NCBI GenBank assembly: GCA_021464415.1 | Contig: CM038464.1 | Coordinates: 53,681,328 to 53,745,327, forward strand | From: Lonicera japonica | Lineage: Eukaryota; Streptophyta; Magnoliopsida; Dipsacales; Caprifoliaceae | DNA: 64,000 nt | Direction: 5' to 3' | Part shown: piece by piece, positions 24,301-34,074 of the stretch | Numbering within the stretch: position 1 is the first letter of the stretch | How the letters are laid out: each line of letters starts with the position of its first letter | The notes under the pieces: generated by a model | What the model was told of the DNA's origin: nothing | Database searches by the model: none | What the model saw: only the letters and a program-made list of their open reading frames with translations | Translations under genes and position numbers: made by a program

Positions 24301-27300
24301 TGGAGCCAAAGAGAGTAATGGATACCATGCTTGTTTCCCGTGTAAGGATATTGTACATAAGATCTTTGCTTGCTAGGTCACCGGAGCTTCAATCTATCAA
24401 GGTAAATATAATAATATATATACGTATATGCTGTCACTTGTACCATTTTTGGCATTGAAGTGTATAAATCTTCCTTAATTTTCAGGTTTCTCCAGTTGAG
24501 CGCTTTCTGGAGAAGGCTAATACTGGACGGAGCAGAAGCTCCAGTAGGGGCAGCAGCCCTGGAAGGTCTCCTATTCGTTATGATTCGGGCATGAGGAATT
24601 CCCTAGTGGATGAACAGATTCATGGTTTTAGAGTAAATCTAAAGCCAGAAAAGAAATCGAAGTTATCATCAGTTGTCCTGAAGATACGTGGCATTGATCA
24701 GGTGAGTTCTGTGATAAATCTCTCTCTCTCTCTCTATCCCCCTGTCTCTCTCTTTGGGATTGGATAATATTATATTGTTATGTATGTTGAAACTAGGCTG
24801 AAAAATGCCCGAGGCTGTTTATGAACCGGGGTAATCATGAACAGCTCATTTTACGGTTGATGAAGGATGCATGTCCTTTTGTTTGGATATCCATATTTAG
24901 TATAAGCCCAGGCTGTGCTATTTGGCCTTAAAAATATGATGGTTACAGTGCCTAGAATTGATTTATGGTCATGATATATTGTTAGTTTGGCAAATTCATC
25001 TGATGCAGTACCAAATAGAAAATGAAGAGAGAACAGATGGAAGATGGAGTGACATGAGAAAAATGAGAGGAATCAATTTATCATTCAATCAGTTTGCCTA
25101 TTCCAATACAAGAGCCTAGATTATATAGGTTACTGTTGAAGAGTATGATATACATTGTTGGCCCATTACCTAAAAGCTTAAGCTTTTGGGAGAGATAGTT
25201 TATAACATGGTATCAGAGCTCAGGTTCTGCAAGGTCTCGGGTTCGATTCCTCCCGCTTGCATTTGTTTCCCCCCTTGTGTTTGTGCAGTATGCACGTTGT
25301 TGTTTGTGCAAGAAGTGCACCTTTGGTTTCGTTTGTCTCTCCACGTGCGAGTGGGGGTCGCATGTGAGGGGGAGTGTTGAAGAGTATGATATACATTGTT
25401 GGCCCACTACCTAAAAGCTTAAGCTTTTGGGAGAGATGGTTCATAACAGTTACTCAAATGAAACCAGTTAAGCAACAACGAAGATAAGCTAAACTTTTCT
25501 ATCACTCAAAACAAGATAAGCTAATCTACCAAGTAGTGTACGGACCTCTTATTCTTTCTTTTCCATTAATATTTATGGCCCCACATTGGATCTCCATCGT
25601 CATCCTCAACACGTGTACTATGAATGACGAATGCTGAGACATGTGCATGATTATTTCTCTCGAACTCTTCAACAAACCGCTTGATAACTACTGGCAACAC
25701 TACTTTAGTTTAGTATTCTTCGAGAATCCTCAATAATTTGACAATTATCTTTAGTTAAATTTAATTAAAATCTGGATACAAGTAATGGGTGCAAATTGGG
25801 TGAGGACCGGAATCTGGCTGGGGAGTTTTGACCCTTTGAAGAATCAGTTTTTCATAGCTCATATGTACTTATCTAACTCGATAACTTGTAAATACTCCCT
25901 CAGTCCCAAATTAAGAGCCCGTAATTCCTTTGTGGGATGCATGGGAGGCCCCTTTCCCTTTCGGAACATAATCAACGTACCAAAACTCGTGATAGGGAAA
26001 CAAGTTTTGTTCTAAACCATTGATTGTGATGAAATTAGTGCATTCTTAAAAAAATGTGAAAGTCAAACATGGACTTTTAATTATAGACGGATGGAGTAGC
26101 GTATTTCAATTACTTACTCGTGCCCTTTACCTTAAGCCCGACAAAGGTAGAATGTTTCACTTGCCCTTCCGTTTTCATTGCCTGTAAAGACTTGCCCAGT
26201 TTGATCAATTAGCCAAGATTTTGACTGGATATGAAATCACTGGTGCTCATGTACTTACATTGGACTTGAACTATTGTAGGAAACATGGAGACAACATGTT
26301 ACTGGTGGCAAACTTAGAGAAATGACAGAGGAAGCCAAAATTTTTGCAGTTGGGAACAAGGCTCTTGCTGCTCTTTTTGTTCATACTCCTGCCGGTGAGC
26401 TGCAGCGCCAAATCAGATCTTGGCTTGCAGAGAACTTTGAATTTCTTTCCGTTACTGGAGATGATGCTTCAGGTGGGTCAACTGGTCAATTAGAACTTCT
26501 TTCCACTGCAATAATGGATGGTTGGATGGCTGGGCTTGGTGCTGCACAACCTCCCAGTACTGATGCACTTGGGCTGCTTCTGGTTGAGTATGCAAAGCGA
26601 GTGTACAATTCTCAGTTGCAGCACTTGAAGGTAAATCACAAACACGGGTTTCTTTTGTTATTACTGATGAGTCAAAATTTTAAAATTCTGTTCTGTAATA
26701 TACTATAAAAAATTGTGGAAACTTTTCATTTTCTCTATTATGATCACGTGGCTGCAATTGAATTGAGAGTTTGAGACTCGTATATCTTAAGAAACATTTG
26801 GGTCTCACAGGTCTGCTTCGTTATTTGATTTTTGAAGCTTCTTCAGAAGTAGTAGTTCACATCTGACTTGTAGCTTTATTATGTTTATAAAGCAGACAGT
26901 GAGTTTGACATTATAAGCTAATTTAGCCACTTTTTTTTTGGGACATAAAGCCATCCATTGTTTATTACTTTATTTGGTTGCATCTGTTGCTTCAAAAGTA
27001 CTAAGATTGAGGCACCGTTGCTCTTTTATCTGCTATCTCTAAAATTTGCATTGGTCTTTTATCAGGACATTGCAGGTACTTTGGCAACCGAAGTGGCAGA
27101 AGATTCGTCACAAGTAATGAAATTGCGTTCAGCTCTAGAATCTGTTGATCACAAGAGAAGAAAGGTAGTGCCATCTTCAGAAACAGGACTTGTAATTTAA
27201 GACATCCCAATAAGGAAATTGAGACAGAGGAGTATTATGATTTAATTTTAGAATAATCTGTATACTTAATTCCATGACATAGCTTGACAAGTAATTTCTT

Positions 27301-29623
27301 AATCAGATCTTGCAACAAATGAGAAGTGATGTGGCGTTACTAACACTAGAAAATGGCGGTTCACCAATTCGCAATCCTTCTACTGCAGCTGAGGATGCAC
27401 GACTAGCATCTTTAATTTCACTTGATGGTATCTTGAAGCAAGTCAAGGTTTTATCCTCTCATGTAACTTGTGTTTTCATTTGGTTTGAGTTAAATATTTT
27501 TCTTCTCAAGTGAGAAATTAAATGATGGAAAGTCTTTTCACCTATTCTAGGTAGAGTTTTTGTTCATATAAAATTGGGAGTAGATGCAGATGGGGATGGC
27601 AACTGGTCTGGTTTGGTCAAACCCGAATCCAACCTGTATAGAAATATGGCCTACAAGAACCCGATCCGGTGCTGGTTGATTTTCAAAAACCTAAAATCAC
27701 CCCACCTAGTATATGCATAACCGATCCGGCCCGGCCCGGCCCAGTGGTAATTATATGGTACTAGAAGTGTATTTATAGGAAAAAAAACTATATTTAGGGC
27801 GGGCCGGGTCAAATGTTTAAAATTTACCCGAACCTGTGGGAGGTTTTTATTTCAGTATCCATTAACCCGCCCTGGAAAAATATACTGGATTTGGCTGTGT
27901 TGGCCATCTGTAGATGCAGATGCTATACTTGCATAACTTTTAAACAGAAAATGTGACTTCCATGCCCTTAATAGGTAAGAAATATTCACCGTTCTACTTT
28001 TCACCAAGGTGAATTATTTTACCCAGAATTTAAACGAGCCCTTAGTCGATGATTGAAATTTTAAATGAGAAACAAAAATATGATATGTGCTCTAATATCT
28101 AACAGGATATTCTGAGGCAGTCCTCCGTGCATAAACTGAGTCAAAGTAAGAAGAAAGCAATGCTTGCATCTTTGGATGAACTTGCCGAACGGATGCCTTC
28201 GCTGCTTGATGTTGACCATCCATGCGCGCAGAGGCAAATTGCAGAAGCTCGTCATACCGTAGAGGTAAAAAATGAAAATGAAACTTTTATGCTGCTAAAA
28301 CTCTCCATTACTTGTTTACTGTTTGCTTTTACTGCTAGAAGGGTTAAAACTTATTACATGAGAGTTAGTAAATTATACCCAAGATTGAGAAATATATGCT
28401 ACTCCCTCTGTTGGAAATTGATAGTTACACTCGGCTTTGGTACTTTTTAAGGACTCACTAATTGCAACCTAATCAGTGGGAAAAAATACAGCTATTTTCC
28501 ATTATAAAATTTGGTACATTGATCATGTCCCAAAAAGAATACGGGACTATCAACTTAAGCCATACCGAAAAGGAAAGTGGGACTAGTGAGTTTAAGCTTT
28601 GTTTAGCATAGTATTAGGACACTTACTCGGCACACCATGTGGGTCGGTGGAAGATTGGGCCCTGGGGATAGGATGTGTTTAGCAATTTTAAGTTCTAGGA
28701 CACGTCAGGGTCATGTGCCAAGAGGCCACAATCGCCGAATGTAAAATTGCTTAAGGTGCTATACATACGGAATTATATAACTAGGTTGCTTTTTAGTGAT
28801 TATTATTGAAGTTTGTACCCGTTGTAATGCTTTAGATGGGTTTAAGCCTAACAATTTATACATTACATGTTTTTATGATATGTTTGACTGTGAATTAACT
28901 TTTAAAGTGAAGACTATATGAAACATATGATACCAAAATGAATTGAATTCCTTGGAAATTGGAATTTTGAGGCTGTTTTTGAATTACTAGGAAATGGAGA
29001 AAATTAGGCTAAACCAAATTATAACATGGAAATTTATTACATGGGAAACTATGCTAAGCAATCTGAAAATTTAATCGTTTTCCATGGAAAAGAAATGCAA
29101 TAAAAGTGTAAAACACTCCTTATGTTTTACCACATCAAGGATAAATACTCACTCAATTGTTATGCAGTCAATTCCCGAAGAGGAGGACCGACTTCAAGAC
29201 ACATCACCCGGTTCCAAACCATCTCCAGACGTACTATCTGTCACAGAGACCGATGTAGCTCAATGGAATGTCTTGCAGTTCAACACAGGCTCAACAAACC
29301 CCTTCATTATTAAATGCGGGGCAAACTCGAATTCCGAGCTGGTCATCAAAGCTGAAGCTAGGGTTCAAGAACCGAAAGGCGGGGAGATAGTCAGGGTGGT
29401 CCCTAGACCGACCCTCTTGGAAAATATGAGCTTGGAGGAGATGAAACAAGTTTTCACTCAGCTCCCTGAGGCTCTAAGCTTGCTCGCCCTTGCCAGGACT
29501 GCGGACGGGACCCGTGCACGGTATTCGAGGTTGTATAGGACATTGGCCATGAAAGTTCCGGCACTTAGGGACCTTGTTGGGGAGCTTGAAAAGGGGGGTG
29601 GTCTTAAAGATGTGAGATCGTGA
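379..29623 (+). CDS. KAC1: KAC/KCA-type kinesin-14 (chloroplast movement), 23 exons
   Basis: CDS exons: 379-585, 3961-4084, 4555-4641, 4838-5008, 5125-5231, 5758-5889, 5975-6153, 7335-7496, 14210-14301, 16461-16612, 16944-17117, 17825-17971, 19098-19286, 19948-20019, 20395-20450, 20800-21019, 24210-24401, 24486-24701, 26280-26630, 27066-27164, 27307-27447, 28106-28264, 29168-29623. All junctions are GT-AG and frame-consistent, giving 1294 residues (Arabidopsis KAC1, from memory, ~1265). The N-terminus carries [13 protein letters not shown]. The motor starts near residue 141, with P-loop GQTNSGKT (222-229) and switch II DLAGSE (361-366). The switch I SSRSH motif is replaced by INVSH (331-335). 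Exons 11-12 (residues 472-578) look coiled-coil. The long C-terminal region matches the KAC family throughout. Known family role: KAC proteins organise chloroplast actin filaments for chloroplast positioning and plasma-membrane anchoring, and the family has also been reported as CDKA;1-associated KCA. The choice between KAC1 and KAC2 is not resolvable here. Confidence 0.95.
899..1297. repeat. Direct repeats flanking a hAT-like MITE copy
   Basis: A ~35-bp sequence around 905-938 (core GGTTGAAACTTGA) recurs at about 1263-1297. Between them lies a stretch beginning GGCTCCGTTTGTTAACAAG. It shares internal sequence (GAAGTTGAAAAAT, GGTGAGATG) with the better bounded hAT-like MITE at 43418-43732. 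I read it as a degraded copy of that family inside a local duplication. The right end is not clear. Confidence 0.45.
2567..2635 (+). repeat. Two-copy tandem duplication (~38 bp unit)
   Basis: The phrase TTTTGTAGGTARTGAMAGTG followed by CACCTTACAT occurs twice in succession with a few substitutions. It lies deep in kinesin intron 1 and has no evident coding role. Confidence 0.75.
3030..3450 (+). mobile_element. Possible LINE 3'-end remnant in intron 1
   Basis: T- and GT-rich sequence ending in TTTATCAATAAATTC resembles the 3' untranslated tails of plant non-LTR retrotransposons. There is no ORF, no clear poly(A) tail and no target duplication, so this is a weak call from composition and style only. 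Confidence 0.25.
5233..5256 (+). repeat. (TC)n microsatellite at the intron 5 splice donor
   Basis: The coding ATG of the motor (residue 232) is followed immediately by GTCTCTCTCT, so the 5' splice site of intron 5 is the first two bases of a TC microsatellite. The reading frame and the next exon (5758, [10 protein letters not shown]) require this junction. Confidence 0.85.
6154..7334 (+). other. Kinesin intron 7, no feature seen
   Basis: A 1.2-kb T-rich intron between the switch I exon and the switch II exon. It contains only short spurious ORFs. I see no transposon termini. Confidence 0.6.
7516..7690 (-). repeat. 3' LTR of the copia element (175 bp)
   Basis: Nearly identical to 12689-12863. 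It is the 3' LTR because it adjoins the polypurine tract and the RNase H end. Read on the minus strand it begins TATTGATAATTC and ends TTTCTATA. Confidence 0.95.
7691..7703 (-). other. Polypurine tract of the copia element
   Basis: Minus-strand TTGAGGGGGAG directly abuts the 3' LTR. This is the plus-strand primer site typical of plant copia elements. Confidence 0.9.
7698..9163 (-). pseudogene. Copia reverse transcriptase and RNase H (broken)
   Basis: The minus-strand reading frame 7835-9163 contains the reverse transcriptase, with the catalytic YVDDMIL motif, followed by the RNase H start (NADWAGS and SSAGAEF motifs). The RNase H tail continues in another frame at 7698-7973 ([19 protein letters not shown]), so a frameshift lies near 7930-7940. 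An in-frame stop at 9173-9175 separates this block from the upstream linker. The function was copying element RNA to DNA. The copy is inactive as written. Confidence 0.93.
9176..10600 (-). pseudogene. Copia integrase and linker (broken)
   Basis: The frame 9457-10455 encodes the integrase core. The first acidic residue is in HSDAWGP, the second in SDNGKEF and the third in [10 protein letters not shown], the DD35E triad that joins element ends to target DNA. A zinc-binding stretch (CESCELAKH) lies in another frame at about 10460-10600, so a frameshift occurs near 10456. A stop at 9457-9459 and a frameshift near 9255 break the linker to the reverse transcriptase. Confidence 0.9.
10599..12131 (-). 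pseudogene. Copia gag and protease (one internal stop)
   Basis: Gag starts at 12131 on the minus strand ([11 protein letters not shown]) and shows the [12 protein letters not shown] motif typical of plant copia gag. An in-frame stop at 11811-11813 interrupts it, and the same frame continues to 10599. A CX2CX4HX4C zinc knuckle ([14 protein letters not shown]) and the protease active site ([11 protein letters not shown]) follow. The frame ends at 10599 in the pre-integrase region. Confidence 0.93.
12677..12688 (-). other. Primer binding site (tRNA-iMet type)
   Basis: Minus-strand TGGTATCAGAGC directly follows the 5' LTR. It is the standard complement of the initiator methionine tRNA 3' end used by plant copia elements. 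Confidence 0.95.
12689..12863 (-). repeat. 5' LTR of the copia element (175 bp)
   Basis: Pairs with 7516-7690 with 3 mismatches. Its inner edge is the primer binding site and its outer edge meets the CTTTC target duplication. Confidence 0.95.
12869..14209 (+). other. Remainder of kinesin intron 8
   Basis: This is host intron sequence continuing from the copia insertion to the acceptor at 14208-14209. It is AT-rich, with C/T-rich stretches near 13480-13600. No gene or bounded repeat was recognised. Confidence 0.6.
14499..14570 (+). repeat. Perfect two-copy tandem duplication, 36-bp unit
   Basis: A 36-bp unit beginning AACTTTGGAAGCTTTTGG is present twice head to tail (14499-14534 and 14535-14570). 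The copies are identical, which suggests a recent slippage event in intron 9. Confidence 0.92.
14759..15669. mobile_element. hAT-like element in intron 9
   Basis: The left end TTAGGGGTAAACGG (14772) and the right end CCATTTACACCCCTAG (to 15640) are inverted copies of the TAGGGGTGTAAATGG terminus common in plant hAT elements. A 13-bp direct repeat, TTTTTGTCCCTTG, lies at 14759-14771 and 15657-15669. It is longer than the 8 bp expected for hAT and does not abut the right inverted repeat. No transposase is present. Confidence 0.55.
15950..16170 (-). mobile_element. tRNA-related SINE-like element in intron 9
   Basis: On the minus strand TAGCCTAGAGG (16074-16084) fits the RNA polymerase III A box. 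GGGATCGAATC (16032-16042) resembles a B box, about 32 bp further along. An A-rich end follows at about 15950-15960. The head region (GGCCCATTACCTAA) resembles the TRIM LTR at 25134. It is either a tRNA-derived SINE or a diverged TRIM fragment. Confidence 0.5.
17118..17824 (+). other. Kinesin intron 11, no feature seen
   Basis: A 0.7-kb intron between two coiled-coil exons. No transposon ends or RNA genes were recognised. Confidence 0.6.
17972..19097 (+). other. Kinesin intron 12, contains an imperfect direct repeat
   Basis: Two related stretches, beginning GGGTGTCTCTGGGAGAT (about 18352) and GGGTGTCTTTGGTGATACC (about 18667), each lead to a copy of TTGAACATATGGTT. They form an imperfect direct repeat about 310 bp apart. 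A purine-rich GAGGGAGAAGGAGAGGG tract lies at about 18124. No coding potential was seen. Confidence 0.45.
20533..20725. mobile_element. Small inverted-repeat MITE in intron 15
   Basis: The ends ACTTCGCCCCCTG and CAGAGGGCAAAGT are imperfect inverted repeats. Inside, AATCTCAAAGAATTAYGT and its complement form a second inverted repeat, so the ~190-bp unit can fold back on itself. No coding capacity was seen. The family is not assigned. Confidence 0.55.
21312..23030. mobile_element. Candidate non-autonomous DNA transposon carrying the hairpin array
   Basis: TAAGGACACT at 21312-21321 is matched by its inverse AGTGTCCTTA at 23021-23030. A second weaker inverted match (TACCCCTAATTAA against TTAGTTAAATAAGGAAGGGG) lies further in. 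These sites bracket the hairpin array in kinesin intron 16. Outer limits and target duplication are not resolved, so the element call is tentative. Confidence 0.35.
21857..22847. repeat. Array of about 22 tandem hairpin units
   Basis: A 23-bp near-palindrome with consensus GGTGCTAAA, 3-5 central bases and TTTTAGCACC recurs about 22 times in 991 bp. Each copy can form a stem of about 9-10 bp. Spacers of roughly 15-35 bp are themselves repeated (GTGTTGGACAATT, TTTAGTTATATGTGTTCAC, GATGTGTAGCATTGGATG), giving a higher-order period of roughly 210-325 bp. The array lies wholly inside kinesin intron 16, so it is transcribed with the gene. Confidence 0.9.
23240..23584 (+). mobile_element. Possible LINE 3'-end remnant with A-tail
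   Basis: A GT/T-rich stretch ends in GGAGACTAAGAGGTTTCATT followed by a run of A (about 23573-23584), the style of a retroposed plant LINE 3' end on the plus strand. No RT domain or target duplication was identified. Confidence 0.35.
23585..24209 (+). other. End of kinesin intron 16, no feature seen
   Basis: About 0.6 kb of AT-rich intron sequence up to the acceptor at 24208-24209. Nothing recognisable. Confidence 0.6.
25129..25453 (+). mobile_element. TRIM retrotransposon (315 bp) in intron 18, with 5-bp target duplication
   Basis: Two 74-bp LTRs (25134-25207 and 25375-25448, 3 differences) begin TGTTGAAG and end ATAACA. The PBS TGGTATCAGAGC (25208-25219) directly follows the first LTR, and the polypurine tract GTGAGGGGGAG abuts the second. 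The perfect target duplication GTTAC is at 25129-25133 and 25449-25453. There is no coding capacity, so it is a terminal-repeat retrotransposon in miniature moved by other elements. The LTR contains the palindrome AAAAGCTTAAGCTTTT, and the interior has a tRNA B-box-like GGTTCGATTCC (25240-25250). Confidence 0.96.
25893..26098. mobile_element. Stowaway-type MITE in intron 18
   Basis: The left end CTCCCTCAGTCCCAAATTAA (25895) and right end AATTATAGACGGATGGAG (to 26096) match the Stowaway terminus family. TA target duplications flank both ends. It is 202 bp with no ORF. Related Tc1/mariner transposases mobilise such elements. Confidence 0.9.
27580..27922. mobile_element. hAT-like MITE in intron 21
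   Basis: It begins GGGATGGCAAC and ends GTTGGCCATCT, imperfect inverted repeats, with an interior rich in GGCCCGGCCC and GGGCGGGCCGGG as in several plant hAT MITEs. A 13-bp direct repeat, GTAGATGCAGATG, borders both ends (27580-27592 and 27910-27922). The direct repeat is longer than the usual 8-bp duplication. Confidence 0.6.
28400..28615. mobile_element. Truncated Stowaway-type MITE in intron 22
   Basis: The left terminus CTCCCTCTGTTGGAAATTGA follows TA. The interior (TTGATCATGTCCC, GGGACTATCAA) closely parallels the complete copy at 40517-40705. The right terminus is missing or scrambled. The rest of intron 22 (to 29167) shows nothing recognisable. Confidence 0.7.
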
Positions 29624-30814
29624 GGAGAATATATGCGGTACAGTCGGAGTACCATGTGGACTCTAAGGCCAATGATGATATGAGACATAAGCATTATATG
29701 GTTGTATGACGTATGCTTCGGCGGCTCCACATGGAGCTTCACATTTGCTCAGTGTATGCGAGTGGAGTCCTCAGGTGTGCCTTGGAGGAAAGATTCTCTC
29801 GTCTGTGTGTTATATCATTGTAGAGGTGGTTTAGAGCAAGTTTCTGGTTGTAATTTATTCTGAGATCTGTTCTTGCCAAATGTAGTCTCTCCTCCCCCGC
29901 CATCCCCTCGTCTCCTGCTCCTCCCTCTTTTTCTTATGCGAATTGTTTTTGTATTGTCACTCACTGGGCATAGTGTTTTTCAACATGTATTTAAAGTATT
30001 GAACATTTTATTGGTACCAATTTTGTGATATGACTTGTAAAGACTTTATGTAATGTATGAGTCCTTGTTTTATAAATCTTGAAGTTGTATGGAGACTCTG
30101 TGTCAATTTTTGTAACTTCTCTTTTTTTTTTAATTTTTTATGGGTGTTCTTTTACTGAAACTAAACTGAAAACTTCAGACATTCGAGTCTTGCAAGTGCT
30201 CATGTCGGGTAGATTCCAGATTCGAGTTCCTTCTGTCCCCTTCTCTAACTCTAACAATGTGTTTCTGGTCAACTCAAATGATGAAAGAAGAGAATGTTCT
30301 CCTCCTGCTGTTCGTTTTTTGCAGGAAACTTCAGTAGTCAATAAAGAAAGGAGTCAGAGGTCTCAAGGAGTCCGAATTCTCTGATAGTTGTAAAATTCAA
30401 ATCAAAGATGTATTCATGTCCTTCGGACCATGAAGTTGCTACAAACAATTGGCATATGGTGATGGTTGGTTTTTTGAAACCCAAAAAAGGAATGGTTTAT
30501 TTGAAATGTGAAACAGCCAACCGTGGAGTCAGCTATATGGCCAACGATTCCTTGGAGTGGCAACTATGGAACATCTGACCGCATATCTCCACATTGGGCC
30601 GGATGGATTTGTTTCTAGACTCTATCCAAAAGGCCTCGTACTAATGGAGATATTGTCCATACTAATAAACCCATAATTCACTTCTAATGATTGCGGGACT
30701 TTGTTTTTCACACCTAACAGAAAGCAAGGAACAAATGGGTGTTTAGTCATTAGGAGTCCAGTGTGGAGGCGCTTTTGAAAATTACAAACCAATTGGCAAA
30801 AGATTTTCGTTAGG
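29624..30814 (+). other. Kinesin 3' UTR and downstream spacer
   Basis: The stop at 29621-29623 is followed by about 0.4 kb likely to be 3' UTR. No unambiguous AATAAA decides the end. The remainder to 30814 contains no supported gene. An ORF at 30079-30384 lacks any recognisable domain. Confidence 0.5.
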
Positions 30815-31250
30815 CTTTTGGAATGGATCACAAGGATAGGGAGGGTAATAAGCACAATCATTATCGGAATCTCCCTGCAAACATGGCTCAAATTGAACAT
30901 TGATGCTAGCCCCGAAGGAGAACAAAATAGAGCAGCTGTTGGTGGTGTGTTGCGCATACCAAGGGAAGTTGGATTTGGGGTTTCTCTGGTGGTATTCGAT
31001 ATCATGTGGTTAATAGTGGAAGCTTCGGCTTTGCTTCATGGATTTCAGTGTTCGGGCAAGGTGTTTCTCTGAAATCACTGTTTCAATGTAACTGCAATGG
31101 TCTTGGGAAACCTTGAGTCTCAAGCCGACATTTTCAATATTACTCGGGATAATCAGAGCTCCTTATCGTCTTCTTGATTGTTCGTTTAATTTTGTTTTTA
31201 GAGACAATAATAAAGCGGCTCGTTGTGTAGCCACACATTTTAACTTTTAG
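30815..31250 (+). pseudogene. RNase H-like (RVT_3) retroelement remnant
   Basis: The frame around 30818-31069 reads WLKLNIDASPEG, AAVGGVLR and EASALLHGFQ. These are the hallmarks of the RNase H-like domain found in plant LINE-derived proteins (W-K-N-D, AGGVLR, E-A-LLHG). After an intervening stop, RDNNKAARCVATH appears near 31200-31240, matching the domain's conserved C-terminal motif. With stops and frame changes this is a decayed fragment. It lies downstream of the kinesin gene on the same strand. Confidence 0.7.
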
Positions 31251-31259
31251 TCAATGTAA

Positions 31260-34060
31260 ATAGTGAATAAAACTTGAAATCATAGCCTCCTAAAACACTA
31301 GTTACATTGAATAAATGGACTTGTTATCTCCTTGTTATACATTTTTCCTTTTTAAATATGCTCCATGGTATCTTAGTATTAGATAAATGGACTTATTTTT
31401 GTTAGAAAAATAACCTTTTAGTCTAGTTTAGTGTTGTGGACAAAAACAACTTAACGTATTTTTAGTTGTTACAAAATCTCTAGTCTCCCCATGCAAACCA
31501 TGGTCACTTGTGTTAGGTTTTGTCGTGTGCATTTTACAAAATAGCATTTTACCAAAAAGCTTTATTCCTCAAAACCCAGAATACTAAAAGTACAACGAAT
31601 GCGTGAGCTTTATCTAAATTAACCAAAATTCTTGGAAAACAAAATAGTTCAATCAAAAAATTTTAATTTTAAATCTCTTTTAATAAAATGATAATAGGGA
31701 TTTAAAATTACAAATCCTTATTAAACCGTTTAGTTTTTCGAAACTTTCGATTAAATTAGATAAAGCTCACATACTCATATTTTTAAGCACCTATCTGAAT
31801 TCAGGAAAGATCTTGAATTCAAGTATTATTTAGAGTGAGAAATTTTTTTTGTTATTATTATAATAAAAGAAAGAAACATAGATATTCTTTTAAAAAAAAA
31901 TAAAAAAATGATAAATCTAATATTAAATTTTTTACGACTGAAGACGATTTACTGAAATAGCAAGTAGCGGGCTTTGCGCTTTCTCTACAAAAGAGAGGAT
32001 AGAAATCGTGTGAATTGCACCCAACCTTTTTTTCGAGGTAAAGACAATTTAACGACGTCGTTACCTAATGGCGCGAATGCGGCCTCCACGTCACTAGTTT
32101 TCCGAATTTGGTAGTTGCTGAGCAAAAAAAGGGGCAAAAGAAATTGAAAGATTGGATGGAGCCCAAGAAAGGGAAATCCACGCTCCCCAGCCATTCCTTT
32201 TTGTCTGCCTTCCACTCCAATCTCCACCGTCCATTTACATTAAACGGTCAGATTCATCACAACTTCTAGCACAAGGATGACGGGACCCACAAATAAAGAT
32301 GCATATATATATAAAAAAAATAAGAAATAAAATATATTTTTGTTCAATGAATTAAAAACATTGTAAATAATTTTAAATATTTGCAAGGAGGTTGGTTCTT
32401 CATTGATTAAAAGTTAAAAATAAAATCATAATAAGTATCCTAAGATCACATGTTAATTATATTATAAATAAAAAAATAACATTTTATATGATAATTTGTG
32501 TTTAATTCAGTACATATTATAATTTAATTAGTTATATTTATAGGTGCATAACATGTACTTTTAGGGTATATATTAATATGACCCAAAGTTTAAACATTTT
32601 TACAAAATAAAATGTATGTGTATAATTTTTTTTATTAATTATAGTAAAAGATAAAAAGTTTCTTAAAAATAATTTTATGTACCAGACAATTATTTGTGCT
32701 TAAAAATGTTTACATCATTTCTCAATGATTATACAAAACATTTAAAGTACAAGTCGTCTACGGACGATTATGAGAGTTTAAGATATTTAGAGGCCTCTAA
32801 ACCCTATAATCGTGTCATCCCTAATGAAGTACCTGTAAAACTAGTTTGAAAAATGGAAGTGAACAAAACACGGGTTAAGTGAGAACTATAAGATTTGTAT
32901 ACTAAAATACATAAAGTAATACGCATGGATTGTGCGGCATAAAAATAATAGTTAAGTAGTAAGTACACTGTATGTTGGTGCTAAAAATTAGAAGGGTATT
33001 TTAGACTACACAGTCAAATGGTTATACCAAATAATTGGAATGATAAGGGTTCTGAATTTAAGAGAGTCAAATATTTAAAGAGGAGGTTGATCTCGTATGA
33101 CAATACGGGTTAGTCCTCCCTTAAAGAATAGAGTTAGAAGTTCGGTTTGCCTTGAATTGGTGGTAAACAAACAATTATTACAAACACACAGAAGTCTCTC
33201 TGGCTATTCTATTATCGTAATATTACAGTAAGAGGAAGGTTAAGCCACTTAGAGTTCAATCCCTCTGATTTAAGAGCTCTGAAGCGGGTTGCGGAGCTCG
33301 GTATCTCACACCTGTAGTAGTGCTTATTGATCTTTTTGTTTATCTCTGATCGTTATTAACTCGAAATTTGATTTTTCTTAGTTGGAACTTAGTTGGTGGA
33401 AGAAGTAAATGCTTTTTGTATATATATGACTGGAGGAGACGTGTGGCCAGAGCTTACAGAGTTGGTCTGGGGTCATGCTTCGATCAGTACCAACTCTGAC
33501 CTTACTTTTTCATGAATAGTGGTGCATTAAATATAGTTAGTGTACATTTAATAAAAATGAAGGGAGTCCTGCGCGCTTCGCAAAGTAGGTGGCAATCGCC
33601 CATACTTCTGCTAACCACTCTAGCAGAGTGGTTGGGTGAGAGAGAGCTCCAGAGCTCGCTGAAAGAGCTCCAGAGCCCGGGGCTCGCAATTTATCCTACG
33701 TAATCGACTCTTGAGCGGGCACCCAGTTCTTGAGGGGCTCTATCCTTCTTACGATGTCTTAATAGCCGAACTCCTCGCATTGAAGCATGCCTGATAGCTG
33801 ACGTAGACGGTCACGTACCAGCTCGAGATTGGCAAGATAAATTGAATTAATAATTTGCACCATCACCATATATGTGTATGTAATACTCATCTCTATTTAC
33901 CATAGAAGTTAAAATGTATGCAATGCATATCAAATGATCCCGTTCCCCAAATATCAAGCTAAAACCATGCATAACGGGAAATACAAAATCACTAACTGTA
34001 AGTACAATGCATTAGAAACTATAATGGGCTCCAATTATACTACGTTAAGTCTCATCTCAT
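31260..34060. other. AT-rich intergenic spacer
   Basis: No supported gene. A GC-richer patch at about 31960-32270 (with ACGACGTCGTT) and a G/C-rich repeat-like stretch at about 33060-33850 stand out from the background. The second may be a decayed LTR element, but I found no termini. Confidence 0.5.
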
Positions 34061-34074
34061 TTCAAAGTCAATCG

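Noticed and set aside
25208..25260. A tRNA gene, because of GGTATCAGAGC and GGTTCGATTCC
   Set aside because: No acceptor stem or anticodon arm can be formed. The first word is the retrotransposon PBS, which is complementary to a tRNA.
25213..25407. Short ORFs inside the intron-18 TRIM on both strands
   Set aside because: TRIMs are non-coding. The ORFs span the PBS and LTR and have no domain.
31985..32227. An 80-residue minus-strand ORF in a GC-richer patch
   Set aside because: No recognisable domain, no visible splice partners and no homologue I know. It may be an orphan exon, but this cannot be supported.
33512..33703. A 63-residue ORF with SSLKELQSPG
   Set aside because: It is driven by a local AGAGCTCCAGAGC duplication and has no domain.
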